A stretch of 64,000 nucleotides of DNA, taken from assembly GCF_001540865.1 (NCBI RefSeq), contig NC_033629.1, positions 2,788,144 to 2,852,143 on the forward strand, read 5' to 3'. This document shows, one piece after another, positions 23,021-35,667 of the stretch. The notes under the pieces are model-generated. The model worked only from the letters and a program-made list of their open reading frames with translations. It was not told the DNA's origin and made no database searches. Both the position numbers and the translations under genes were made by a program. The DNA is from Ananas comosus (Eukaryota > Streptophyta > Magnoliopsida > Poales > Bromeliaceae). The stretch's first letter is position 1. Each line of letters opens with the position of its first letter.

Positions 23021-26000
23021 ATGCCGGAGAACGAGGCCGGAGCCGCCACGTCAGCAGACGACGGCGCTGTGGCGACGGCGGCGGCGGCGCCGCCGCCGGG
23101 GAAGCATCAGATCTCGGCCGAGCTCAAGCGGTTGGAGCAAGAAGCTCGATTCCTCGAGGTCGGTCTCCTTTTCGCCTAATTCTAAGTCACTAGTTTTGAT
23201 TTGTGCGTTCTAATCGGTTTCTCGGTTGGATTGAGATAGAAGAAGTGGAAAAGGAACAATTTTTTTTGTTTTCGGAGAACTGAATAAGATTATTTATATT
23301 GGTGATTAATTAGCTTGTCGATGGTGAAATCGAAGGTTTGGCTTGGGATGTGGTCATTCGATCAGCTTCGTTACTTTAGTGTCGAATTTGTTGTCATTAG
23401 GGTTTATTGTTGATTTGCATTGGACTAGTGAGATTGTGCGGATTGGTTATATGTATTTATCACCTCACATTTATTTTGATTCGATGTTTGGTACTGAATC
23501 TATGTTTCTATTCGTAAGTGGAGAAAAGGAAAAAAAAAACCATCTCCTTTCATATATGCAGTTTACGGAGATCTGTTTAATGTTGGGAAAGTACGACTTG
23601 ACGAAATTAACGTTGAGGTAGAGAAGCAGAGCTAACTTGGTGAAATTAACCCTTTATACGGATTTATTACCAGCATTGTATGTTGTGGTCCCTAAAGTAC
23701 CAATTTTGAAGTTCTGAGTTTTATGATATTGAACATCATCCACCTTTACAGAGTAACCGAGGAAATGTAGCTCATTTTCGCTGATCAGCATATTTTAAGT
23801 TCTCTCTTTATAGTAGTATATAACCTTGCTATTGCCTACTTCCGTAGTCACAACTTGTTATGGTTTACTGTTAAAAAAAGGGAGATATTTTAATCCTTTG
23901 GGTTTAGAGAGCGCCAATTGAAGGTTCATTTACTGAAAGATCTGTCCCCCAGGCCTGTTTCTAGCCCTAGTTATCGCTCCATTGCTCAGCAGGGAAACAA
24001 AGCAGTTTCCTCGAGCTTTATAGGCTTCCAATTTGCCAAAATTGAAAGGATAGAGAATGATAGATCTAACACCCGTGATATATTTTGCCAAGTTTGATGT
24101 ATTATTTAGGTTTGTTTCTAACATTATCCAAGTCTTTTTCCTACGTGATATGATGAGCGGATACATGACTCATAGTTGAGAAGACTCCCGGAAGAATTCA
24201 AAAATCTTTGTCACCGCTATTGACTAAGGCCCTCTTTGGATGCATGAATATCTTTTTCGGTATATCCCCTTGTTTTACTCAAGAAAGTTGTAAATTTGAT
24301 AGATAAGGAGTATGATCAAATATTTAGAATGGAACATCATATTCGGCCTTAAAGTCGATTTTTCAGAATAAGCTGAATCACCTCTCGTAGGAAAAAGTAT
24401 GCTATCCTACCAAATCATGGATAGCAAGATCTTTGAATAAATAAAAATCAAACTCCTTAGTTACAATTATACTAGAATAGTCTCATACCGAAAAAGCTAT
24501 TCTTGGATATTTTATCCTGACATCCAAACAGGGCATAAGTGTACTGACTTCTATCTTAGCCAGGGAAAGATTAGACAATACAATGACCTCCATAAAACAC
24601 AGCAGGTCAATTGGAGTGTAGACTGATTTGTTTTACTATTAAAATGTTCAGGACTTTGCATCTGAAGATTAAGGTTCGCTGCAGGAAAATCATCAAATCA
24701 AAACTGAAATTCGATATTAACAGTTGTTGAACAATTTTCTTCAAGGACTCTGCAATAAACAACTCTCACTTCAAAAATAATTCATGACTTCTACATGCGA
24801 TAGGAGCACACAAATACAATTCAGTCTTGTTGGGTCGCAAAGGATATTTTTGTACAAAATATGTGATTCTATGTTTGTCTACAATAAGCGTTTGGGATGG
24901 AAGTCATAGAATCAAACTAAGACCAAATTATTTATCTGTTTACCATCCTAGTTTAGTTTAGATTAAAACTGATTATTTGGGTTGCAGACGGATGAAAAAA
25001 TGGTTATGTACACATTAATATTATTTCCTTATGTAGGACCAACTTTCCAATGAGTTCCTGTTCCTCTAGGCAAGTGGAAAGGCCAGACACTAAGACTTCG
25101 TTTGGTTCGGGTATAAGCAAGAACTGTCTATTCTAGGGATAGGTATAAGTTCAGGTATAAGTCTGGGATAGACTAGTTTTGTGTTTGGATGAAAATTGCG
25201 TTGTTTCCGGAAATAAGAAAAATAGCGATTGGATAGATAAGATGGAATAAGAAGAATAGTGGGTAGTTATAAATAGAAAATAATGTTATTGCCCCGTATA
25301 TTATATTTAAATTTTAAATTTTAAATTTAAATATATAACTTTTAAATTTCAAATTTTTAAAATTTAAATTTAAATTTTTAAATCTCAAATTCGAAAATGC
25401 AAAGTTCTAAATTTAAAATTTAAAATTTAAAATTAAATCTAAATTTAAAAATCTAAAATATCAAATTTTAAAATTAAAAAAATTTAAAATATCAATTTAA
25501 AATTTAAAATTTAAAATTTTAATTTTTAGATTACAAATTATAAATTTTTAAATTTTAAATTTAAAAATTAAATAGGGGTGAGAAGTTATTCCCACTCTTA
25601 TTCCAGGGGGGATGGGGATTGTTAACCCCACCCCTTAACGGGTTATCTGGATTGTTAACCCCACCCCTTAACGGGTTATCACGGGTTATTAGATAACCCG
25701 TTAAGGGGTGGGATTAACAATCCCCACCCCCAATTAACACTGTTTGGGGATAAGGGGGGATAACCCCTTATCCCCTCCCCCTAAACGGGGTGCTAAGGTT
25801 AAGGATAAACTGTGTGACTTCTAAAGTAGGAATTTGCTTGAAACTCTCAACCAGGATGAATATAGGGAGCAATATGAACAAGGTCATTTGATTGCTATGC
25901 AATGAGATAGTCAACACATTTGGGTCGCTTCCAGTAGTAGGCTCTTGTTTGCGGCTGCACATTAAATGAGGTTGTTTGAAATATGAAGAGGTCCGACATA

Positions 26001-26721
26001 AGAGGTCACGAACCTCTGCTTTAGTTCTTTGTGATAACTGAATCCTTTTTTTCCTGGATCATGACAGTTGAGTAGATCTCTCTCCCTCTCTCTCTCTCTC
26101 ATAAATATGACAATGAAGCCAGCGATAGGAGAAGTTCATCTCTTTTGCTCGAACTTTTGTAAAAGCATTCAAAGTGACTTTTATATGAGTGATTTTTTGT
26201 ATTGTGTTTGGTTGCGGGTATTGTTCTTCTTCTGAAATGTTGTGAATTATTTTTAATTTTGCTAAAAGACTTTATTGTGTTGAATTTACATTATGCAGAA
26301 AGAGCTGGAAGAGGTCGAGAAAACAGAGAAGGTTTCAGCGGCATTACAAGAGTACATACAAAACATAATAATAATGATTTCATTACTGACACACTTCCTT
26401 GCAATGTTGTTGCCGATGTTGGTTATGATATAAATTTTATAGCAGAGACTAATAATTGGTTTTTTTTTTTTATTGTTATTCTAACCAGATTTCTATTTAA
26501 AGTAGAAAACAAGCCAGACCCTCTACTCCCAGTGTAGTCACCTCTTCCCATCCACCCTTTTAATAGAAAGAAAATTTTATTATTTCCCACTTCCTTTTAT
26601 TTTCCCTTCTCATACTTCTTTTTCTTGTTGTCACAGAACTAATGGACCCGTGAACCCATCTTGGGACAGGTGGTTTGAAGGACCTCAAGATATGCGCCGA
26701 TGCAAATGCTGGATTATGTAA
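23021..26721 (+). CDS. RGG1: Heterotrimeric G-protein gamma subunit (plant type A, RGG1/AGG-like)
   Basis: Four coding exons: 23021-23158, 26299-26351, 26489-26533 and 26637-26721. They join in phase to 106 residues. The protein pairs with G-beta and tethers the dimer to the plasma membrane. An Ala/Pro-rich N-terminus (1-27) is followed by a coiled coil (about 29-64, HQISAELKRLEQEARFLEKE), then KPDPLLPV and the conserved NPSWDRWFEGPQD block. The end is RRCKCWIM: the last four residues form a CaaX prenylation box, and the Cys two before it could be S-acylated. The exons and coiled coil match rice RGG1 and Arabidopsis AGG1/2 layout. Exon 3 is only 45 bp. Intron 1 is 3.1 kb and holds two MITEs. 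A Met at X would favour farnesylation in general CaaX rules, which is inference here. Confidence 0.93.
24228..24535. mobile_element. Tourist-like MITE in G-gamma intron 1
   Basis: Ends ggccctctttggatg and catccaaacagggca are inverted repeats, flanked by TAA on both sides (24225-24227 and 24536-24538). No coding capacity. Confidence 0.8.
25098..25794. mobile_element. Second TIR element in G-gamma intron 1, with strong internal hairpin
   Basis: The ends gacttcgtttggttcggg and ccctaaacggggtgc are partly inverted, with TAA before and after. Inside is an A/T tract built of 'aaatttaaaattt' words (about 25305-25570) and a palindromic block (25617-25740) made of cccaccccttaacgggttat and its inverted copies. 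Confidence 0.5.
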
Positions 26722-28881
26722 TTATCTGTGCAAGAAATTCTTAGATATGCATTGACGCAGATGCTACATAATGTGATTATTAGCGAGAGAACTCGTCAGG
26801 AGATATATTGTTCCAGATTTTTTGTTTTTTTTTTCCCTTCCATTTGCCATTATGTTTGGCAAAAGGAGAATATTTCCTTTTTGGCGCAAGAATGTGCATT
26901 ATTCGATGACCCATCAGAGTACAATTTGATACACATCATCTGACATCTTGTTTACAGCATTACGACGAAAAGAGCTATAGAAATATTTGTAGCAAACAAC
27001 AACTCGGCAAAACGATGCTTCTTGAACAACTTGGAGTGGCTAGAGATTTTGCGGTAAGCGTCTTTGAATTAAGCTGTTTAAAGAAGTATTGATAGTTTTG
27101 CCATCAGTTTCCCACTCCTTGCCACTTGAATTGCTTGTTTCTTTATTTTTGGCCATATTTGTTCAGTTTTGGTCTCATTTAATGCATGGATGAGACAACT
27201 TTGAAACCACATGATTTTGTTTCCCAATACTGCAATACACAGCTGTATATTTAATCCTCACTGGTATTGATGTTTGATTCTTTCTTGTCCTATATTTATA
27301 TATTTTAGTAATCGATACTAAATTATAACTACAAATGCGAACAGTACAAAATGAAAAATGTAATAATGCTATGCTTAATACATTTTTCATGAGCCTGTCA
27401 CTTTTAGGAAAACATTTTAGGAATATACCTGTCACTTTTTCATGAGCCTGCTTGATATTTGATGAGCTCTATTTATTTGGAAACAGTTCCACATGATCCA
27501 ACATCCACTGTTGCTATGGTGCAAAGGATCCACAAAAGACTCAGCAAATGCACATTGATTGAATTCAAAAGCAGGATTGCTGCATGTACCTCATAATGCA
27601 CTCTCAAATACCGCGAACATCTTGTTCAGCATATCTCTTTTGTTCACTTCTAAGCAACATCGTAATTGACAGATGAGAAACATGATTAGTTATTTGCAGT
27701 AACAATAACACATCTATGCTCCGAGTCATTTTTTATAGAATGTTGCTAAATAATGAGAAACAACCGTTTTTCTCTGAACGCTTATGCTGCCGAAGAATAG
27801 TATTTTTAATATTTATATTCAACACTCTGAACTTTTAAAATTCTTAATAGGCTCAAAACGTAGACTTAAAAGAGCCGTCCAACTTTAATACCATATTAAA
27901 ATATGAAACAATTACTGTTCTCCAAACACTTAAAACTGTCAGAGAATGATGCTTTTAGTGTTTATATTCAACAAACACAGTAAATATCTCGTAGGTGGAA
28001 TGCATTATCTTAAAAAATTGTAACTCTCAATATTTTGCACGCGTAGAAGGGACAATGCATATTTCAATAGCATAAACAGATATCCCTAGTGCGCTTTGAT
28101 AACTTATTCAGACATCCAAGCATGTTAATACTATAGAAAGGAAAAGGCTTAAAAAGTAGGATGTGCTCTTGTGGAATCTTCTATACTATGCTGAACCCTA
28201 GTATGAATGAGAAAACATACATTTGGAGGGTAATGAGATCAATTTTACATACATTAGAAACACAAAAAAAAGAAAAAAAGAAAAAAAAGTGCAGATAACA
28301 ACCAAGAACTTATTTAAAGGAGAACTGCTTTTGAAAGACAAAACTCTGTCCTGATAACACAAAGCATGTCGAAGCGAAAACTCGTCGCTAAATTCGACAA
28401 GTAAAAGAATAACAAGCTTATAAATATCCAATTTTGAGAAACATTAACCAACCTCATAGTATGTGATGTTTATAAACTTGGTATGGAATTTGAGGAATAT
28501 ATATGAAACCAATGCACAGCTACAATAGTGTAGAGCCTTGTTAAAATAGTAGGTTAGGGCATAGACCATTCAACTTTCAAAGTTAATTTCGTCGCACCCA
28601 CTTCACTTCCGAAAATAGTTTGAGCAATTTGTAACATAATTTGATTACGAAAGTTTCAACAAAAGATTGCGTTGGTTAGAACAAAAAAGGAATATTAGGA
28701 AAGCTCAAAACACAATGAGTTTACTGGGGTAAATATTTACATATATTACAGTGCAGAGACTAGCAACACAGGCTACAATTCACATCCAACTACAAACTCG
28801 AAATCTTACATGAAACGAAGAAGGAAACGATTCCCTAACGGTTAGAAACACAGCTTGGATTTACCTCACTATTTCGACGAA
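26722..28881. other. Intergenic, no gene seen
   Basis: The left part is probably the 3' UTR of the G-gamma gene and the right part the 3' UTR of the Agenet/ENT gene (convergent). Short frames here lack any recognisable domain. Confidence 0.45.
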
Positions 28882-30473
28882 CTAAGCTGATAACAGATGC
28901 CTCAACTGAAGTAAGTGCTCTTCATTCGAAATGTTAAGCGAAAGGCGAAGATTCGTTAAAAGCGATTCTTGCTCCCAGCTCAAAGGGCCTGAAGCGTAAA
29001 AGGCCTGCACGGTCGATCGATACGCTTGTAGCTCTAGTTGATGGACGTTCGCGGCCAACTCATCTTCGAGGATTTTCTTGCGATTTTTCTCGTTTCTGAA
29101 TCGATGCGACGACAACGCATCGTCGGAGAGACAATTTGAAGATCCTGTGGATTTTGTCGTCTCCTGTTTAGTACATTCCAACTCATTTCCACTACAGCTC
29201 GCAACGGAGCATTCATTCTCGATTACTACTCGCATGCGAGCGAAAGTATTCGCGTTCCTTTTATCAACTTGGAGTGGCGCAGCTTTTGCTTTCCCGCATT
29301 TGTTCGTTCGAAGCATGTTGGTGTTTGAGGTTGCCGGTCTTTTCTTGCCTATACCTCGAACCAAATAATCCGGCGAGTAGCTGTGGGTAGAATTCGGGTT
29401 CTTCAAATTAACTCCGCCATAAGAAAGGTCTGCGGTGCGATCAAAGCGCGGAAACATATCCTTGTTGAGTTGCTTCTGCTCACCGACCTGAAAGGAGGAA
29501 TGTAATCAACAAAGCGTCAGCTGAGAAACAGTTCTGCATCTAAAGGAACAATTCAAATCAAGTGGAAGCTTCTTGATTCGGTTGATATATATCGTTTTCG
29601 ATCAATAGTCCGAAATTATTAGATGAAAAAGGACAATCGTGTATATCCTATAGAACTCAAAAGAACGAGTAAATGAAATATTAACAAGAAAACTTATAGA
29701 GAGACAGCAAAAAAGAAAAAACTAGATTAGAATGACAGAATCTTGGCAAGCAATGTAAAAATTCATTGCTTCTCCTTGGCGATATAAATTAAGCAGTGAG
29801 ATTAAATCACAAATTGCAAATAAAGCTCAGCAATTGGGAAGTGGATATACATGATATGATCGGATTATAGGCCTTTCCGATCCAACCTAGTAGTGACCAA
29901 ATCTTTTGGGGCTAAGAGAACGAATATTGCAGCCGACTTTAGCAGCATTTGTTTTGGATCTTAATCATGCTTGGATATGTAGATGTAAAATGTCGGAAAC
30001 TACGAAAGAGTCTATAACTACGCGACAGAATCAAACAGAAAACTTTTATATAGATAGAAACTTTCATCTACCTTATCAATTGCGACCCATCGATCGTCAC
30101 GCCAAGCTTGCCGAACCCTTAATTTTGATACATGAAATTCTCTAAGTTGGATGGAGCCGAAGAGTCTGATGACGACGCAGTTATTTTTCAGAACCTTTGC
30201 GACTTTTCCAAGCCTCCAAGAGTGGAGATCGAACACTTCGGCCATTTCGCCAAGAACCCATCTCTTTCTACTGCCGTCGGGGGGCGGCAGCGGCCTGACA
30301 TCCTCTCTGCACACTTTCTCTACAACAGGCTCTCCTTCCGCAGCAAAAAATTGCTCGTATTTCACGGCGTATCTGTTCCCATGAACCGATGATATTGTCG
30401 CAGGGAACCAAGAGCCGTGTACCTCCGTGTTCTTTCGGAGAACCTCTACCCTGTCCCGTTCCTTGAACTTCAT
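28882..30473 (-). CDS. Agenet/Tudor and ENT domain protein (plant Tudor-like)
   Basis: Two coding exons on the minus strand: 30473-30072 (134 codons) and 29487-28882 (201 codons plus stop), joined in phase 0. The 335-residue protein has two Agenet/Tudor-like repeats: residues 1-65 (KERDRVEVL, GSWFPATISSV) and about 70-125 (KRWVLGEMAEVFDLHSWRLG). The middle is a polar linker. An ENT-type segment at about 281-335 (LELQAYRSTVQAFYASGPLS, ending SNEEHLLQLRHLLS) finishes the protein. Agenet domains bind modified histone tails and ENT domains dimerise in EMSY-type chromatin regulators, so a nuclear chromatin-reader role is likely. The Agenet-then-ENT order differs from EML proteins, where ENT comes first. 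The ENT segment is shorter than the usual 80 or so residues. Tandem repeats and a probable leader intron lie upstream. Confidence 0.85.
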
Positions 30474-30484
30474 GGATTGATCCT

Positions 30485-30745
30485 AAGTGATCCATTAAAC
30501 AACAAAAACAGCTTCTTTGATCAGCTATGCTCTAAATAAACACAAAAACAGCTTTTTTGATCAGCTATTTACTGATGATCTGAAAATGAAACAACTAAGA
30601 GTGATCCATTAAACACAAAAACAGCTTTTTTGATCAGCTATTTACTGGTGATTTGAAAATGAAACAATAAGAGTGATCCATTAAACACAAGAACAGCTTT
30701 TTTGATCAGCTATTTACTGATGATTTGAAAATGAAACAATAAGGC
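30485..30745. repeat. 71-bp tandem repeat upstream of the Agenet/ENT gene
   Basis: About three and a half copies of a unit containing agtgatccattaaacacaa, acagcttttttgatcagcta and 'gatttgaaaatgaaacaa'. The first copy is partial and diverged; the last two are almost identical. It begins right upstream of the ATG on the coding strand, in the 5' leader or a leader intron. Confidence 0.8.
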
Positions 30746-31640
30746 AATGATATGATGATGATGCAAAGTACCTCTCAACTAATCCAGCAAAATCTTTTAG
30801 GAGAAAGTTGCTGATGCATCAAAGTCGCCGAGGATCGAAATCTTATTATCCTGTGAAAGAAGATGAAAGAAATTTTGTTTCAGTAATCTGCTACTTCCTT
30901 TAATGCTAAGAATGATGATTAAAGAACAAAAATATAGAAAAAAAAAATAAAAAAAAAATACTTTTGACTACAATTAAGTCTCCATGGAAATTGCACAAGA
31001 TATTTCATTAATGAACTAAAGATTAAATTTTTTTAAAAAAAGATACTGAAAAAAGCAAGATAAAAGATAAAATAGGAGTGAATAGGGCTAATCAAATTAG
31101 TGCATCAAAGCATGTTGTTACTGTAATAATCAACAACCATTCACCAAAACATCAACTAAAAATTATATAAAAAACAAAGAAACAGCCCACTCATCAGTAT
31201 ATTCTCAAATTATTGATTGAACCAACCAAAGCAAGAATATTAAAAAGGGAAAAAAAAAAAAAAAACCTAATCTTTTACCCTCCCAGGAAATTGGAACCTC
31301 AAAAATAGCAAAACACATCACTCCTCTTGATCCAAAAACCTCAAAAAACACAAAAAAAAAAAAAAAGATTTGATTTTTGATCAAAATATCGGGCTAAAAT
31401 CGGAGAGAAACAGCTCAATTTTGCACAAAATTGAACAAAAAAGATCAAATTTTTTACCAATTTCGACACGCCCCAGATCAAAGAAACAAAAATGTTTGCG
31501 GATCGAAGGGACCGATTAGAGATTAACCCGGCGAGGATTTGTTTAAATTAAGCCGATCCCGACGCTCATTTTTTGGGTGTTGGGGGGCCGCATAATTCGT
31601 GGAAAACGGCGTGCTGGGCCTTCTATGCGGAGAGGCTGTT
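30746..31640 (-). promoter_or_regulatory. Probable leader intron and promoter of the Agenet/ENT gene
   Basis: AT-rich DNA up to about 31450, then a more GC-rich patch (31450-31620) that could be the first untranslated exon and core promoter on the minus strand. Exact splice sites and start are not determined. Confidence 0.3.
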
Positions 31641-32199
31641 TTGGGAAGAACTCAAAAAAAAAATAATAATAATAATAAAACCAAAAAACTAAAAAAATAA
31701 ATTAAAAATTAAAAGAAATTAAAAACATTTTCCATTGTCTCTAATGGTAAGCTTTCGAGTCTTGTAGATCACTAAAAACCAAATTATCTTTTTCCATTTT
31801 CTTATTTTAGAAATATAAATTAAGAGCAATTAATGTTCTTTATATTAAAGAAATATTTATTATAATTTTTTATTTATACTTTTAGATTATTATAATTAAC
31901 TTTAATTAATTAAATAATTTGATTATTACATCAATGTATTGCTGATGTGATAGCTTTGGATGATAAAACTATGACTAAAATATTATATTATTTTTATATC
32001 AACAATATATTAATATATTAGTTAATTAAATTAGACCATAAAATTTAATTATAATAATTTGAAATTTGTTGGGTTTGTATACTTTTGAAAATACATGAAT
32101 AGTGGATGCTCCCAAGTCCCAATTTCTTAATATATTTTATGTAATTCTTGTAGCTATAACTATAAATTAATTAAACTTAAGCCATTAGCTTAAATTTTA

Positions 32200-32610
32200 A
32201 AGTCGGAGTATCGTTAATTAACTCAAATTAAATAAATTGAAAGATTGGATAGTAAGATTAAAATTTTAAAAGATCGAATAGTTAACCTAAAATGGCGCAT
32301 AGTTTAAAAAATCGGCTATCCAATCTTTCAAAAATTTGATTTTACTGTCTAATCTTTCAATTTGTTTGACTTGAGTCAGTCGATGATGCTTTAAATTTAA
32401 AATTTGAATGTATTGTCTATTTTTACAGATTTGATCAGTATATACTTTATTGAGTTGTCGTAATTATAAATTTATTAAAGTAAGCGATCTATTTAAATTT
32501 TAAAGTTGGAGTGTCGTTGACCGGCTGAAACCAAATAAACTGAAAGATTGAATAGTCAAATTAAAATTTTAAAAAAATTAAATTAGTCGGCCGAAAATAA
32601 TTCACAGTCC
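32200..32610. repeat. Dispersed repeat with 'gaaagattggatagtaagattaaaatttt' words
   Basis: Two direct and one inverted version of a segment around 'aaattgaaagattggatag' and 'attaaaattttaaaa' occur here. The 89-bp AT-rich piece inside the RPL4 locus (59431-59519) resembles this repeat. Confidence 0.5.
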
Positions 32611-34163
32611 AGATAAGTTTCATACATTTTTGTCGAAAATAATAATAAAAATAATTGAGGTTTTAGAAAGGAATAGGAATATTGGAACAATGAAGAGACA
32701 TCGACATCCATATTTTTTTGTTCTGTAGTGGATTGAAGTGATTAAAATAAAATGGCCAAAAAAGGTGAGCCCTCAAATATTATCTTTTTTTTTTTCTTAG
32801 TGAATATATATCTTCTAAGTTCAAAATTGTATGGAAGCCCTTCAACTATAGAGTTGATGTCAAACAGGTCCCTCAGTTATTAATGCTTTTTTATTTTTCA
32901 ATTATTTTAGTTTGGGTTTTTTCTTTTTGTCTTATTGCTGTTTCTGTGCTGGATAAAAGTGAAAAATAAAGCAATAAAAACGGTAAAAATTAAAATCTAA
33001 ATTCAGTAGATAATAATTTATATAATCTAAAGGGTTTGTATGTGAGAAATTACATAATTTGAGAGGTATTAACTTAATTATCTCGATAATCAAATATAAA
33101 AACATTAATTATAATTTTTATATGTATATTTTCTAAATGGTATAGAGTTTTGTGGGTAAAATATATGGAGACCTCCTCACTATAATAATTTTGAAATATA
33201 CCCCTCAATTTTTTTTTTTTTGATTGAAATCTCCTCAGCTTTTATTTATTTATTTATTTTTGTACTAGTTTTTATACTTAGTAATAATAAAAAATTTTAT
33301 CACTAATCATTAGTTTATCTAGTTTTATTTGGTAAAAAAATAATTAAAGTTTATTTGGTGACGCGAGAGGGTCTCAATAAAAAAAAAATAAATAAATAAA
33401 TAATAGTTGAAATGTCTATTTCGAAAGTGCAAATAGTGGAGGGGCCCTTCATAAATGTTTTACCTCTCTTTGACGAGGAATTCTACACTGTCACACTTGC
33501 ACCACGTCATCAATAACAAGCCAATCACATTCCTTCTTTTCAAACAAAAGTACAATAAAAATATTTTTTTACAATCATGATGGGACATATATTCTTAAAA
33601 GGATTAATTTGATTGGTTTGTTACGCCACGTCATTAATATACCCGTTGCATTCTAGAATTTTTCCTCTTTGACACCTATAATGTACAATACGTTGATTGA
33701 TTTATACATGTACTTAAATATTATTATTATATAATATTAGAAAGAATTTAATTTTTTTTTCTTTCTAATTAATCAATCACATGTAATCTACTTGTGAGAT
33801 ATTTGATTGTATGTTTGAGGTCTTATTCAAGCCTCAATATGTGGATAAATTTGAAGCTCTATTAAAAACTTTGACTTTAGATTTAAGATATTTAGATCTT
33901 AATATAGGTGAATTTTAGAGACATGGGAGTTTACAAACATTGTGACAAAACATTTCTTTTTTTTTTAATCTTAGAATTGATTTCATACATATCCTTATAA
34001 AAATATGAAATAACAGATAAAACTTTATAAAACTTAAATGATCAAATTTATCTTTTTGAAAATTCTCTAAATTGTAAGTATATCCCTCCAAAAATTCTGG
34101 TTTGTTTATATATATCCCTACAATTTGATTTGCTGTTAGTATTTTAACGATAGGTGCGTATCG

Positions 34164-34385
34164 GCCGGCTAGGATACTATTAATAGCACGAAGCATTTAA
34201 TGCTATCAAGTTTTCTGCCGTTAGATTTATCTCTTTTATCATTTTCATCCATTCGATTATACTATTCAAATTAACCACCCACTCAACCATAGAGGGCCTA
34301 CCTCATCCTAACAGCACATCTTTTAATCCAATGGCAGAAAACTTAATAACACCAAGTCATTGGTACTATTAATAGTATTCCAATC

Positions 34386-34390
<5 letters not shown>
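34164..34390. mobile_element. Short fold-back MITE, copy 3
   Basis: Starts ggctaggatactattaatag and ends 'ttaatagtattccaatcta'. Shares ttttctgccgttagattt and accacccactcaacc with the copies at 14421, 34757 and 41728. A TA microsatellite follows directly. Confidence 0.7.
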
Positions 34391-34420
<30 letters not shown>

Positions 34421-34425
<5 letters not shown>

Positions 34426-34676
34426 TAAGCTGGAATATTATTAATAGTAAAACGCTCTTTTTGCTATCAAGTTTTTAACCCTTGGAGGAAAAATTGTAGG
34501 GTCGGGATAATATTAGTCGGTTAAAGTTGAGTGGTCCTCCTAGGGTTGAGTGGTCCCCACTGGGTTGTAGTATTTAATCCAATGGTTAGAAATAATGAAA
34601 AGAGTTGATCCAAAGGCTAAAAAACTGGTAGCAATAATGGGATTTTGCTACTAAGTAGTAGTCCAAGTCCAGCTCT
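34421..34676. mobile_element. Short fold-back MITE, copy 4
   Basis: About 255 bp between two TA tracts. It starts agaattaagctggaatatta and ends near 'tagtagtccaagtccagctc'. It is more diverged than its neighbours and includes a short internal duplication of 'gttgagtggtcc'. Confidence 0.55.
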
Positions 34677-34700
34677 ATATATATATAATATATAATATAT

Positions 34701-34743
<43 letters not shown>

Positions 34744-34756
34744 GAGAGAGAGAGAG
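34677..34756. repeat. (TA)n(GA)n microsatellite
   Basis: TA and GA tracts between two short fold-back elements. Confidence 0.9.
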
Positions 34757-34986
34757 TCAAACTGGTATACTATCAATAGCACGAAGCATTTGATACTATC
34801 AAATTTTCTGCCGTTAGATTTACCTCTTTTATTATTTTCATCCGTTCGATTATACTATTCAACCAACCACCCACTCAACCCCAGGGGGCTCACATCATCC
34901 TAACCGAACATCTTTTAATCCAAGGGCGGAAAACTTAATAGCACCAAGTTATTGGTGTTATTAATAGTATTCCAGCCTAGTTCTAT
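34757..34986. mobile_element. Short fold-back MITE, copy 5
   Basis: Starts tcaaactggtatactatcaa and ends ttattaatagtattccagcc. It has the same core as copy 3 in the same orientation. It lies between (GA)n and (TA)n(GA)n tracts. Confidence 0.7.
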
Positions 34987-34994
34987 ATGAGTGT

Positions 34995-35031
<37 letters not shown>

Positions 35032-35565
35032 CTAGGCTGGTATACTATCGGTAGCACGGAGGCCTTAGTGCTACCAAGTTGTTTTCAATGATGCGGCTTC
35101 CAAATTGACGATCGGCTCCGTTAGACTTGATCTATACTATTGAAAGTATTTGGAACTAAATTTCATAATTTTTGGGCACCATTTACCTATCAAACGAGTA
35201 GTCCAAAAATGAACTGCTGAAAATAAAAATCTCATAAAAATGAGGATAAAAGATTTTAATTTAAGATCAGAGGTACTAATCTTATTCTAAATAGTGAAAA
35301 GAATTTTCTATAAAAATTTTATCAGATTTGGATTGTTTTACACCGTTAAATTCACAAACGCGCGACATCTACCATTAAAATTGTCAATTTTGAGACCTTT
35401 TGATCACCAGCCAAATGACGTCGAAAAATTATGAAATTTAGTTTTCAAATATTTTTAATAGTATAGATCAAGTCTAATGGAGTCGATCGTCAATTTGGAA
35501 GCCGCATCATTGAAAACAACTTGGTAGCACGGAGGGCTCCGTACTACCGATAGTATACTAGCCTT

Positions 35566-35566
<1 letters not shown>
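35032..35566. mobile_element. Fold-back MITE, long form, copy 3
   Basis: About 535 bp. The left end ctaggctggtatactatcgg mirrors the right end 'ccgatagtatactagcc', and the inner arms 'acgatcggctccgttagacttgatct' mirror as well. (GA)n precedes it and (CT)n follows. Confidence 0.75.
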
Positions 35567-35570
<4 letters not shown>

Positions 35571-35624
<54 letters not shown>

Positions 35625-35632
35625 NTTCAGCT

Positions 35633-35664
<32 letters not shown>
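35571..35664. repeat. (CT)n-N-(TA)n microsatellite
   Basis: Long CT run, an ambiguous base at 35625 and a TA run. Confidence 0.9.

Positions 35665-35667
<3 letters not shown>

Noticed and set aside
26728..26943. 71-codon frame downstream of the G-gamma stop
   Set aside because: It lies in the likely 3' UTR, has no domain and no coding-like composition.
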